Shown here piece by piece: positions 36,966-44,934 of a stretch of 52,613 nucleotides of DNA (the first letter of the stretch is position 1; every line of letters begins with the position of its first letter). Both the position numbers and the translations under genes were made by a program. The DNA comes from an uncultured Bacilli bacterium (GTDB taxonomy: Bacteria > Bacillota_I > Bacilli_A > RFN20 > CAG-631): NCBI GenBank assembly GCA_947599835.1, contig CANQFQ010000005.1, forward strand, positions 64,001-116,613, given 5' to 3'. The notes under the pieces were generated by a model, which worked only from the letters and a program-made list of their open reading frames with translations, did no database searches and was not told where the DNA came from.

Positions 36966-36990
36966 AAGGGTGTAAAAATTTGACCTATAC
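36966..36990 (+). repeat. IS66 right terminal inverted repeat, inner copy
   Basis: Ends TTTGACCTATAC, joined directly to AAAAAAATGG of the second unit without any left repeat or target duplication. Confidence 0.85.
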
Positions 36991-37034
36991 AAAAAAATGG
37001 TATCCTCATTGTACATAACAAGGAGGATTTTTTA

Positions 37035-37406
37035 ATGGGAAGATATTATACAGATCAAGAGAGATACGAATTTTGTAGAAAATATAGGTTATCCAAGAAA
37101 ACCATTAGTGAATTTGCCAATGAAAATGGAATAAATAGACATACATTTGGGGATTGGTTAAATGCATATGGAAATATTGATGGCAAATTCATTAATATCA
37201 AAGACACATGTGAAAATGAAAATGAAATAGTAAAAACTAAAGATTATCGTGTTAATGTACTTGATGAAATGGCCAAGGTAAAAAAAAGCAATCATTTTTC
37301 ACGATTTGATCATAGCATAGTTGTAATAGAAATTAGAGACATCAAAATCACAACATCGTTAGAACAAGCAGAGGTATTGCTAGGAAGGATATTGGGAAAT
37401 GATTGA
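37035..37406 (+). CDS. tnpA: IS66 TnpA-like helix-turn-helix protein, copy 2
   Basis: The 123-residue product is identical to the copy at 34506-34877. Its ribosome binding site (AAGGAGG) is kept, but sequence more than 44 bases upstream differs from copy 1: the right end of unit 1 replaces the left end. Its promoter context therefore may differ. Confidence 0.85.
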   Translation: MGRYYTDQERYEFCRKYRLSKKTISEFANENGINRHTFGDWLNAYGNIDGKFINIKDTCENENEIVKTKDYRVNVLDEMAKVKKSNHFSRFDHSIVVIEIRDIKITTSLEQAEVLLGRILGND

Positions 37407-37746
37407 TTTTAGGAATTGTAAAAACATATATGTATATTCAGAATTTATAGATATGAGATTTGGAATTAAGAAGTTACAATTTTTAGTTGGAGTAAATTTT
37501 ACAAATAGTGAGATAAGAAATTCAGTGTTTATATTTTGCTCTTCAAAAGAAAACCAAATAAAAATATATTATGAAGATGACTATGGGAGTTGGCTTTTAC
37601 AAAATAAATTACATGATGGGAAATTCAAATGGCCAAAGTTGACAAATAATAAGACAATAACAAAACAACAACTAATAGGATTATGTAAGGGTCTTGAAGT
37701 AATAGAATCAGATAGACCACAGGCAAAAGAATATTCATATTATTGA
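37399..37746 (+). CDS. tnpB: IS66 TnpB (Orf2-like), copy 2
   Basis: The 115-residue product is identical to the copy at 34870-35217, with the same eight-base overlap with tnpA. Confidence 0.9.
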   Translation: MIDFRNCKNIYVYSEFIDMRFGIKKLQFLVGVNFTNSEIRNSVFIFCSSKENQIKIYYEDDYGSWLLQNKLHDGKFKWPKLTNNKTITKQQLIGLCKGLEVIESDRPQAKEYSYY

Positions 37747-37772
37747 TAAAGCAAAAACATCAAAAAAATTTT

Positions 37773-37803
37773 TTTAGTCTATATACAAAGTATATAGACT
37801 AAA
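37773..37803 (+). promoter_or_regulatory. Perfect hairpin upstream of tnpC, copy 2
   Basis: Same 14-bp stem and AAA loop as at 35244-35274. Confidence 0.6.
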
Positions 37804-37851
37804 TTTGTTTTTTATGTTATAATTAAAGGCGAAAAAAGTGAGAAAAGAAAC

Positions 37852-39456
37852 ATGACTAGTAATGAAGAACTTTTGCAAATAATTAAACAATTAAGAGATG
37901 AAAATAAACAGTTAAGTGAAGCAAATAAAGAGCTTAATCAAGAATTAAAAGAAACAAAAGATAAACTTAATGAGACTGAATTGAAATTATATAAGGCCAA
38001 TCAACAGTTAAATGAAGTATTATTAAAAATAGCTGATTTACAAGAAAAAGAAAAAATATCAAGAACTAGCACTATTATTCCAAAATCAGAAAGAGTTAAA
38101 AATATTGTTCTTAATGAAACTGAAGAAACTTTAAAAGAAGAGAAAGAGAAAAGAGCTAGTAACAAAGGCAAAAAATATAAAAAGAAAGCTTTTGATTATG
38201 AAAAATATGTTACTGAAACAAGAATCATTGAGCCCGATGAGAAAACATGTCCAACATGTGGAACTACTTTGGTTGAAGCAAGTAGCAAAGTAAGATATGT
38301 AGTTGAGATTGTTCCTGAGCAAATAAAAGTGACTAAATTAATAAAGAAAAGCATGAAATGTCCAAATTGTAATAAAAAAGATAACAAAATATATTATCCA
38401 TTAGCAGATCCATTTAGTGGCAGTATATTATCAACATCATTATTAAGTTATATTTTATATTACAAATATGAATTAGGCGTTCCTTTTGAGCATTTAGCCA
38501 ATCATATGACTAAAACTGTAGGATTTGAAATAACAAAGCAAAATCTTGCTAATTATGTTGCTAAAGGTGCTAAAATGCTAGAGAAAATATATTTACAAAT
38601 GCTTGATGATCTTAAGAGCTCAAATTCCAAAGTCTTACATTCAGATGAAACGACATTAGTTGTAAGTCGTAAACCTGAAGATGACAAAAATAGGAAAGAA
38701 AGTTATGTTTATGTCTATACTTCTAGTTATTATGATAAAAACCAAATACGAATTTATGATTTCCATGAATCAAGAAGTATTGGCAAAACAACTAAATGGC
38801 TTAAAGATTATTCAGGATACATAATTTGTGATGCTTATGTAGGATATGATGCATTAGTTAAATCTAATCCTAATATAAAATTACAAAGATGTTGGGCTCA
38901 TGTTAGACGAAGATTTGCTAGCATTGTCAAGAATCTTCCTAAAGCAAAAAGAGAAGATTCTGATGCCTATAAAATTCTTTTAAAAATAGGGCAACTATTT
39001 AAATTTGAAAAAGAATATAGGGCAGATAATTTAACACCAGATCAAATCTTAGAAAAAAGAAAAGGGCCAGAAATTCAACAAATAAAAAATGAATTGGAAC
39101 AACAACTTTCTGGAATCACTCCTCATCCAAATTCTGCTTTAGCTGAGGCCATTAACTATACCAAGAACTGTTGGGATGATTTGTTTACTTATTTAGAAGA
39201 TGGACATTTAGAAATGACCAACAACAATGCAGAAAGAGCTGTTAAACCATTTGTAGTTAGAAGAAAAGTATTTCAAACTTCTGGATCATATGCTGGTGCT
39301 AAATATACAACAATAATATTTTCTATTATTCAAACAGCCCTTATCAACAATCTCAATATTGAAAAATATTTGAATTATATTTTTACAAACATCAATAAAC
39401 CAGTTGATGAACTTTTACCATACTCAAAAGAAATTAGGAAAAATATTGGAAATTAA
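37852..39456 (+). CDS. tnpC: IS66 family transposase TnpC, copy 2
   Basis: The 534-residue product is identical to copy 1, with the same zinc-finger cysteines and DDE residues. Identity across the whole protein means the duplication is recent, or is maintained by recombination, or reflects an assembly repeat. Confidence 0.95.
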   Translation: MTSNEELLQIIKQLRDENKQLSEANKELNQELKETKDKLNETELKLYKANQQLNEVLLKIADLQEKEKISRTSTIIPKSERVKNIVLNETEETLKEEKEKRASNKGKKYKKKAFDYEKYVTETRIIEPDEKTCPTCGTTLVEASSKVRYVVEIVPEQIKVTKLIKKSMKCPNCNKKDNKIYYPLADPFSGSILSTSLLSYILYYKYELGVPFEHLANHMTKTVGFEITKQNLANYVAKGAKMLEKIYLQMLDDLKSSNSKVLHSDETTLVVSRKPEDDKNRKESYVYVYTSSYYDKNQIRIYDFHESRSIGKTTKWLKDYSGYIICDAYVGYDALVKSNPNIKLQRCWAHVRRRFASIVKNLPKAKREDSDAYKILLKIGQLFKFEKEYRADNLTPDQILEKRKGPEIQQIKNELEQQLSGITPHPNSALAEAINYTKNCWDDLFTYLEDGHLEMTNNNAERAVKPFVVRRKVFQTSGSYAGAKYTTIIFSIIQTALINNLNIEKYLNYIFTNINKPVDELLPYSKEIRKNIGN

Positions 39457-39491
39457 AATCAGTCCAAGATAGCTCAAGACTGATTTTTTTA
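39455..39491 (+). terminator. Terminator after tnpC, copy 2
   Basis: Same stem as at 36926-36962. Confidence 0.8.
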
Positions 39492-39494
39492 TAT

Positions 39495-39519
39495 AAGGGT
39501 GTAAAAATTTGACCTATAC
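39495..39519 (+). repeat. IS66 right terminal inverted repeat, outer copy
   Basis: Ends GACCTATAC at 39519, followed by the GCACAAAA target duplication. Confidence 0.88.
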
Positions 39520-39527
39520 GCACAAAA
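39520..39527. repeat. Right target-site duplication of the IS66 array
   Basis: GCACAAAA, matching 34418-34425. Confidence 0.9.
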
Positions 39528-39652
39528 AATGGTAACCAAAGGGAAGCAGCATTTTAAATTCTACCAAACATTTATTATTTTCCAGTTGAACTCTCTGCGA
39601 ATATTATTCGGATGGAAGTTATTTTGTCAATATTAGATATTTTTGACACACA

Positions 39653-39722
39653 AAAAGGGATTGCAAGAAACGTTTTTCATAGGTTGCTATGTTTTAAACT
39701 TCATTCTATACAATCCCTTTAT
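39653..39722 (-). terminator. Terminator of the tRNA cluster
   Basis: On the minus strand AAAGGGATTG (from 39720) pairs with CAATCCCTTT (to 39655), followed by further T. The loop of about 46 bases may contain smaller hairpins. It lies ten bases past the last tRNA. Confidence 0.7.
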
Positions 39723-39729
39723 TTTTGAA

Positions 39730-39805
<76 letters not shown>

Positions 39806-39815
39806 TTCAAAAAAA

Positions 39816-39892
39816 TGGCGGTCCAGACGGGAATCGAACCCGCGATCTCCTCCGTGACAGGGAGGCATGTTAAACCGCTACACCACTGGACC
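39816..39892 (-). tRNA. tRNA-Asp (GTC)
   Basis: A 77-base cloverleaf starting GGTCCAG with anticodon GTC in CTGTCAC, T-loop TTCGATT and encoded CCA. Confidence 0.97.
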
Positions 39893-39912
39893 GTTTATTC
39901 GTTATATTCAAT

Positions 39913-39989
<77 letters not shown>

Positions 39990-40004
39990 ATGTAAGTTTG
40001 TGTA

Positions 40005-40095
40005 TGGCGGAGGAACTGGGATTCGAACCCAGGCGCCACTTTCGCGACCTACCGGTTTTCAAGACCGGACCCTTCAACCACTTGGGTATTCCTCC
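40005..40095 (-). tRNA. tRNA-Ser (TGA)
   Basis: A 91-base class II tRNA with a long variable arm; anticodon TGA in loop CTTGAAA; T-loop TTCGAAT; CCA encoded. Confidence 0.96.
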
Positions 40096-40107
40096 ATGCT
40101 TGTATGT

Positions 40108-40182
40108 TGGTGGACCCTGTAGGACTCGAACCTACAACCAACCGGTTATGAGCCGGGAGCTCTGCCATTGAGCTAAGGGTCC
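40108..40182 (-). tRNA. tRNA with CAT anticodon, probably Ile2 (lysidine-modified)
   Basis: A 75-base cloverleaf starting GGACCCTTAGC with loop CTCATAA. Sequence and position (Ala-Met-Ile2-Ser-fMet order in Bacillus) favour tRNA-Ile2, whose C34 TilS converts to lysidine. Elongator Met is less likely because the neighbour at 40188 fits that better. Confidence 0.85.
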
Positions 40183-40187
40183 ATAGC

Positions 40188-40265
40188 TGGTAGCGGCGGG
40201 GGGATTTGAACCCTCGACCTACCGGGTATGAGCCAGTTGCTCTAAACCATCTGAGCTACGCCGCC
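40188..40265 (-). tRNA. tRNA-Met, elongator (CAT)
   Basis: A 78-base cloverleaf starting GGCGGCG with loop CTCATAC, T-loop TTCAAAT and encoded CCA. The acceptor stem is fully paired, unlike the initiator. Confidence 0.92.
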
Positions 40266-40272
40266 AAATAGA

Positions 40273-40348
40273 TGGTGGAGCTTACGGGGATCGGACCCGC
40301 GACCTCCTGCTTGCAAGGCAGGCGCTCTCCCAGCTGAGCTAAAGCCCC
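40273..40348 (-). tRNA. tRNA-Ala (TGC)
   Basis: A 76-base cloverleaf starting GGGGCTT with anticodon TGC and the identity pair G3-U70. The T-loop reads TCCGATC, so position 55 is C in place of the nearly universal U (pseudouridine). It is the first gene of the block. Confidence 0.94.
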
Positions 40349-40454
40349 ATCTTCTAACTTGCCTTTATAGTTTACTATAAATTTTGTGATTTGTAAATAC
40401 TAAATTTTCAAAAATCATTTTTATCAATTTTTAAGTTACAGATTTTAAATCGGA

Positions 40455-40488
40455 GGGTTTCAATAAGTATTTAAAAACCCTTTTTACC
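40455..40488. other. Hairpin upstream of the tRNA cluster
   Basis: GGGTTT and AAAACCC arms with a 13-base loop and a T-run on the plus side. It is terminator-like but no gene on the plus strand ends here; the remaining sequence 40349-40591 shows nothing else. Confidence 0.4.
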
Positions 40489-40591
40489 GCAATAAATTAA
40501 AAAAATTATAAGCCTTTCACTTTTAAAAATAAAAAGTTTTTTTCTTATATCTTTATAATGGTAATTCAGGGTATTGATATGAAATCATCAT

Positions 40592-41083
40592 TTAATCTAC
40601 TAGATTGAAAAAAGGATTCGGTATTTTTTTATCTTCTTTAAATTCACGAATCTCAATATATTCATATGCCATTTCTTTTTTGACGGGTTGAGCATCAATC
40701 ACTTCTGTTGCTTTGTCTGTTTTTTCAACAGTGCTAGATGATTCGTTAAAATCAGGCAAATGATCAAAAGCCTTTTCTAAAGAATCTTCTTTACTAAATT
40801 TTTTAAAGGCTTTAGCTACCCGAAGTGTTGTTTTAATATTTGCAAGCATGGGTTTGGTTTGCTTAATAATCGGCGTCACTTGATTGTAAATATTTAAAAC
40901 CTTTTGGGCACCGCCTAAAACTGTTCCGATTTTACCTAAAGAAAGATTCGATAATTTCGAAAATAACGATGGTTTAGGTTTAGCTACAGATAATAAATGA
41001 TTTGATGTTTTACTAAATAAAGTTGGCGCGAAACCATAGCCTCGATAATCTAATAAATTATTGTATAAAGGATGGGTGTTCAT
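40592..41083 (-). CDS. Hypothetical protein, possibly YqfQ/VrrA-like
   Basis: This roughly 163-residue protein is not firmly recognised. The N-terminus has Gly/Tyr/Phe-rich sequence (DYRGYGFAPTLFSK), then a helical basic region (about 50-105, IYNQVTPIIKQTKPMLANI) and an acidic, Ser/Thr-rich tail. The arrangement recalls YqfQ/VrrA-type proteins, without clear sequence proof. The ATG at 41083 sits seven bases after GAGGTGA; the ATG at 41089 is too close to it. No signal peptide or membrane helix is evident. Confidence 0.6.
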   Translation of the reverse strand: MNTHPLYNNLLDYRGYGFAPTLFSKTSNHLLSVAKPKPSLFSKLSNLSLGKIGTVLGGAQKVLNIYNQVTPIIKQTKPMLANIKTTLRVAKAFKKFSKEDSLEKAFDHLPDFNESSSTVEKTDKATEVIDAQPVKKEMAYEYIEIREFKEDKKIPNPFFNLVD

Positions 41084-41130
41084 CAGCATTTCACCTCATT
41101 TTATAATATGCAAAGAAATTAAAAATGCAC

Positions 41131-41164
41131 AAAAAAACTAAGAAGTGTTCACCCTCTTAGTTTT
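41131..41164 (-). terminator. Terminator after the SPFH gene
   Basis: On the minus strand AAAACTAAGA pairs with TCTTAGTTTT, followed by T. Confidence 0.8.
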
Positions 41165-41169
41165 ATTTT

Positions 41170-42087
41170 CTATTCTTCTTTTTCTTTATCTTTAGTTGTT
41201 GCCACGGTTTCAGTAATTGAAGCAACAAGTGAAGTTAAATCTGCCATATTGGATGGAATAAATAATTTTGTTGCTTTTCCATCTGCAATTTTAGCTAAAG
41301 TTTCTAAAGTTTTAATGGTTAAATATTGTTGATTCGGATTTGCATCATTAATTAATTGAATGGCTCTAGCTGCACCTTCTGCTTCAGCAATCAGCGCTTC
41401 TTTTTTGGCTTCAGCTTTCAAAACAACGGATTCCTTTTCCCCTTCGGCAACTAAAATCGCAGACCGCTTTTCACCTTCAGCCTTTAAAATTGCTTCCCGT
41501 CTTTCACGTTCGGCTCTCATTTGTTTTTCCATGGCTTCTTGAATATCACGAGGTGGAATAATATTTTTAAGTTCCACACGACGAACTTTAATTCCCCATG
41601 GATCCGTAGCTTCGTCCAAGATTAAGCGAACTTTAGCATTGATAACATCTCTAGAAGTTAATGTTGCATCTAATTCAAGTTCGCCGATAATATTTCTTAA
41701 AGTCGTGGCGGTTAAATTTTCAATAGCATTGATAGGATTATTAACACCATAAGTGTACGCATGTGGATCGGTGATTTGATAAAATACGACGGTATCAATT
41801 TGTATAGTTACATTATCTTTCGTAATGACAGGTTGTGGTTTGAAATCAACAACATGTTCTTTTAAACTAACTTTTTTAACTACTTTATCAAAAATAGGAA
41901 CAATAAAATGCCAGCCAACATCTAAAGTTGCTTTGTATTTACCAATTCTTTCAATAACATATGCTTCAGTTTGATGGACAATTACAATAGATTTAAAGAA
42001 CAAAAAGAGAATAATCACTGCAACAATTGCGACAGCAATCCATAAGCCTATCGTTTCACCTTTTGTTAAAAAAATAACACTATTCAT
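41170..42087 (-). CDS. SPFH/band 7 membrane protein (stomatin/QmcA-like)
   Basis: This 305-residue protein has an N-terminal membrane helix (about 10-30), an SPFH domain (VPIFDKVVKKVSLKEHVVDF, RVELKNIIPP) and an Ala/Glu-rich coiled coil (RREAILKAEGEKRSAILVAE). Such proteins oligomerise at membranes and organise quality control or lipid microdomains. The ATG at 42087 follows AGAGGTG; a GTG at 42096 lies inside that element. It overlaps nfeD by eight bases, a typical pair. Confidence 0.93.
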   Translation of the reverse strand: MNSVIFLTKGETIGLWIAVAIVAVIILFLFFKSIVIVHQTEAYVIERIGKYKATLDVGWHFIVPIFDKVVKKVSLKEHVVDFKPQPVITKDNVTIQIDTVVFYQITDPHAYTYGVNNPINAIENLTATTLRNIIGELELDATLTSRDVINAKVRLILDEATDPWGIKVRRVELKNIIPPRDIQEAMEKQMRAERERREAILKAEGEKRSAILVAEGEKESVVLKAEAKKEALIAEAEGAARAIQLINDANPNQQYLTIKTLETLAKIADGKATKLFIPSNMADLTSLVASITETVATTKDKEKEE

Positions 42088-42532
42088 GTTTTTCACCTCT
42101 TTCTATATTTTTAACAACCATTTTATTTCCTTCAATACGAATAATTTCAACTTTACTTCCTACAGGAATGGTTAATGTAGGGTCTTCACATAGTGCTGAC
42201 CAAATAATGCCTTCATATTTAATTTCACCTAATTGATTGGGTGTAATTGAACTTTGTACCATAACAATTTTACCAATTGCAACATCAGCGTTGGTAGGGA
42301 TCGTGGCGTTTTCAAATTTTTTCTTTACAATTGGCCTTAAGAAAATAATACATAAGGTTGAAATGACTGAAAAAATAATCAACAAACCCCACCATGGGAC
42401 ATTAAATATCGCAACAATCATAGCTACAAGTGCGCCAATGGCAAACCAAAAACTAGTTAAATCGGTTGTCGAAACTTCAATAATAATCGAAAGTATTAAA
42501 ATACCTAAATAAATCCAAAACCAAATAGACAT
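42080..42532 (-). CDS. NfeD-like membrane protein
   Basis: This 150-residue protein has three membrane helices (about 5-22, 28-45, 50-66) and a C-terminal OB-fold (about 80-146, GKIVMVQSS, GEIKYEGIIWSAL, GSKVEIIRIEGNKMVVK). NfeD proteins work with the neighbouring SPFH protein. GGGGGA precedes the ATG. It is the short form without the N-terminal ClpP-like protease. Confidence 0.9.
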   Translation of the reverse strand: MSIWFWIYLGILILSIIIEVSTTDLTSFWFAIGALVAMIVAIFNVPWWGLLIIFSVISTLCIIFLRPIVKKKFENATIPTNADVAIGKIVMVQSSITPNQLGEIKYEGIIWSALCEDPTLTIPVGSKVEIIRIEGNKMVVKNIERGEKHE

Positions 42533-42555
42533 AGGAATCCCCCTTTTATGACCTC

Positions 42556-42596
42556 ATTATATGATAAAGTCATATTTTTTACAATAAAAAATATGA
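42556..42596 (-). promoter_or_regulatory. nfeD promoter with overlapping inverted repeat
   Basis: On the minus strand TTGTAA (42584-42579), 17 bases, TATAAT (42561-42556). A perfect 11-bp inverted repeat, TCATATTTTTT (42570-42580) and AAAAAATATGA (42586-42596), overlaps the -35. It may be an operator or an AT-rich coincidence. Confidence 0.55.
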
Positions 42597-42656
42597 ACTT
42601 CTTTTGAATATTGTTTTTATGGTTTACATACAATTGAAAGAAGGGGGCAACAAAAT

Positions 42657-43382
42657 ATGGAGGAAATAAAATTAAATCGTTATTACATCGATAAAAAAAG
42701 TGAAGAAACCATTTTATATTTACATGGATGGAATGCCTCCTATCAAACATTATTATGCTTGAAACAAGATGATTTAAAACTCAATGAATTATTTTTTGAT
42801 TTACCTGGGTGTGGGCAATCTAAAGAACCTACATATCCTTTGAAAATAGATGATTATATCGATATTATTTGCAAAAATTGTGAAGAACAATTATCCAAAA
42901 TAACCTATATCATTGGTCATTCATTTGGAGGAAAATTAGCCGTGAAATTAGCAAAGCGTTTTCCTAATTTAAAAGGACTCTTTTTAATTTCACCCTCCAT
43001 TGTTAAACCAACTAGAGGATTAAAATATTATTTCAAAGTATGGCAGTATAAATTATTTAAAAAATTACATCTAAACACCTCAAAAATGGGAAGTGTAGAT
43101 TTTCAAAATGCCACTCCTGTGATGAAAAAAACATTGGTCAATGTAGTGAATGAAGATGGCGTTGAAGAAATAAAAGAAATCCTCTTACCGACACTGCTCA
43201 TTTGGGCAAAAGAGGATCAAGCAACACCCCTAAAGATGGCATATAAAATCAAAAAATTAATGTATGATTGCGAAATAATCAAAATTGAAGGAAATCACTT
43301 TGGCTATTTATTTAAACAAAACAATGTGTCTATCATTTTAAAAAATTTTATACTTGAGGTCAACAAACATGATCGTCGCTAG
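42657..43382 (+). CDS. Alpha/beta hydrolase
   Basis: This 241-residue alpha/beta-hydrolase has an oxyanion-hole LHGWNAS, nucleophile Ser in GHSFGGKLA, the acid in WAKEDQATP and a late His in GNHFGYLF. The substrate cannot be read. GAAGGGGGCAAC provides the ribosome binding site. It overlaps the start of the murF-like gene, so the product probably serves cell-wall precursor chemistry (inference). Confidence 0.88.
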   Translation: MEEIKLNRYYIDKKSEETILYLHGWNASYQTLLCLKQDDLKLNELFFDLPGCGQSKEPTYPLKIDDYIDIICKNCEEQLSKITYIIGHSFGGKLAVKLAKRFPNLKGLFLISPSIVKPTRGLKYYFKVWQYKLFKKLHLNTSKMGSVDFQNATPVMKKTLVNVVNEDGVEEIKEILLPTLLIWAKEDQATPLKMAYKIKKLMYDCEIIKIEGNHFGYLFKQNNVSIILKNFILEVNKHDRR

Positions 43383-44922
43383 TCTTGTCATTGTTTTTTT
43401 TATGTCGTTAAATTCAGTATTTTATTATTTAAACGACTATCAAAAACAATATTATGATATCTTCCGTTTCCTTCAGTTACAAAAACAAAAATTTAAATTT
43501 CATGCTTTAAAAATACTTTACTTTTGTTTATTAGTGATATTATCGTTTTTACCTTCTTTTTTCAAATTCATGATTTATATTCAGTTTGTCTTGATTGTGG
43601 GGCTTATTTTTCTCTTATTTAAGAAAAAAATCATCGACAAAATCATTCCTTTTAAAATTACTCATCGCATCAAAAGATTTCTTATTGAATATACGGTGAT
43701 TTATGGGCTATTTAGTTTTTTATGTTTGCTTTTTCATTGTCCATTTTTATGGATTTTTATCCTTTATTATATCGTCTTTTTCCCTTTCTTTTTCATCACT
43801 TGTTGGGTTCATAATATGCTTGAAAAAATCATTTTAAATCATTATAAAAAGTTAGCTACAAAAAAACTAAAATCATTAGAAAACTTAAAAATTATCGGTA
43901 TTACCGGTAGTTTTGGAAAAACAAGTACCAAAAATTACACCCAACATTTATTAGAAAGTGATTATCATGTTCTTTCAACGCCAAAATCATTTAATACCTT
44001 AAATGGGATATTATCCGTAATTAATCAAAAATTAAATCTATCCCATCAAATTCTATTGCTCGAATTGGGCATTGATAAACCCCATGGAATGGAAAAATTT
44101 ATTCGTTTGTTTGATTTTGATATTGCCACCGTGGTTGCTATCGGTCCACAACATTTATCAACTTTCCATAGTATCGATAATATTGAAAAAGAAAAAATGA
44201 AATTACTAACCCATTTGAATGAAAGACAAATAGCTATTTTGAATATTGATGATCCAAGAATTCAAAAATATCAAAACACTTTAAAAGCAAAAAAAATTAC
44301 AGTTAGCAGCCATCAAAAAGCCGATATTTATGCGACCCATGTTGTGGTTCAATTGTCGGGCATATCCTTTAAATTGCACATTTTTAATAAAAGTTACGCT
44401 GTCACTACGCACATCTTAGGAAAAAATCATTTAAATGATATTTTGATTGCTGTTGCGATTGCAAAAGCAAATCATATCGAAGATAAAACCATCATTTCAA
44501 AAATGACCACTTTGAAAAATACAAAGCATCGCTTGGAATATAAGAAAGAACATTCATGGGAAATCATTGATGATTCCTATAATAGTAATTTTGATGGTTT
44601 TATCGATGCTTTGTCTATTTTACAATTATCAAAAAACAAAAAAATATTAATTACACCCGGTTTAATTGAATTAAATAAAAGTCATGCAAACATGAATGAA
44701 CAATTGACAGATTATATTCAAAAAAGTGTAGATCTTGTTTGCTTTGTTGGTGAAAATGCGACACCCATGATTCATCAATGGAAAGAAAAGCAATACGATA
44801 CCAAAAAAATGCAAGAGTTTACATCGTTTAAAGATGCGATGAACTTCTTAAAAGTTCATTATGCCAATCAAAAAATTACGATTTTAATTGAAAATGATTT
44901 ACCGGAAACTTATTTAAAATAA
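43369..44922 (+). CDS. murF: MurF-like Mur ligase with N-terminal membrane domain
   Basis: This 517-residue protein has about 165 N-terminal residues with four or five membrane helices, then a Mur ligase: Walker A GITGSFGKTSTK (177-188), LGIDKPHGM, the HLSTFHS segment and the MurF-type block DDSYNSNFDGFIDAL. MurF adds D-Ala-D-Ala to UDP-MurNAc-tripeptide and is normally soluble. The ATG at 43369 follows GAGG; a TTG at 43354 overlaps it. The next gene is ddl, which makes the dipeptide substrate, supporting the assignment. The membrane part is unusual. Confidence 0.85.
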   Translation: MIVASLVIVFFMSLNSVFYYLNDYQKQYYDIFRFLQLQKQKFKFHALKILYFCLLVILSFLPSFFKFMIYIQFVLIVGLIFLLFKKKIIDKIIPFKITHRIKRFLIEYTVIYGLFSFLCLLFHCPFLWIFILYYIVFFPFFFITCWVHNMLEKIILNHYKKLATKKLKSLENLKIIGITGSFGKTSTKNYTQHLLESDYHVLSTPKSFNTLNGILSVINQKLNLSHQILLLELGIDKPHGMEKFIRLFDFDIATVVAIGPQHLSTFHSIDNIEKEKMKLLTHLNERQIAILNIDDPRIQKYQNTLKAKKITVSSHQKADIYATHVVVQLSGISFKLHIFNKSYAVTTHILGKNHLNDILIAVAIAKANHIEDKTIISKMTTLKNTKHRLEYKKEHSWEIIDDSYNSNFDGFIDALSILQLSKNKKILITPGLIELNKSHANMNEQLTDYIQKSVDLVCFVGENATPMIHQWKEKQYDTKKMQEFTSFKDAMNFLKVHYANQKITILIENDLPETYLK

Positions 44923-44934
44923 AGGAGGAAGTCT

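Larger units (their letters stand above)
34426..39519 (+). mobile_element. Tandem IS66-family array of two units
   Basis: Two units with a period of 2529 bases (34462-36990 and 36991-39519) encode the same tnpA, tnpB and tnpC proteins. Terminal inverted repeats begin GTATAGGTCAAA: left at 34426 and right at 36966-36990 and 39495-39519. One GCACAAAA duplication flanks the whole array. The second unit begins at AAAAAAATGG and lacks the 36-base left end seen at 34426-34461. It is therefore a post-insertion or one-ended tandem duplication, not two insertions. Confidence 0.93.

Noticed and set aside
36991-39519. Second IS66 unit as an independent insertion
   Set aside because: It has no left terminal repeat and no target duplication of its own; the only GCACAAAA pair flanks the whole array.
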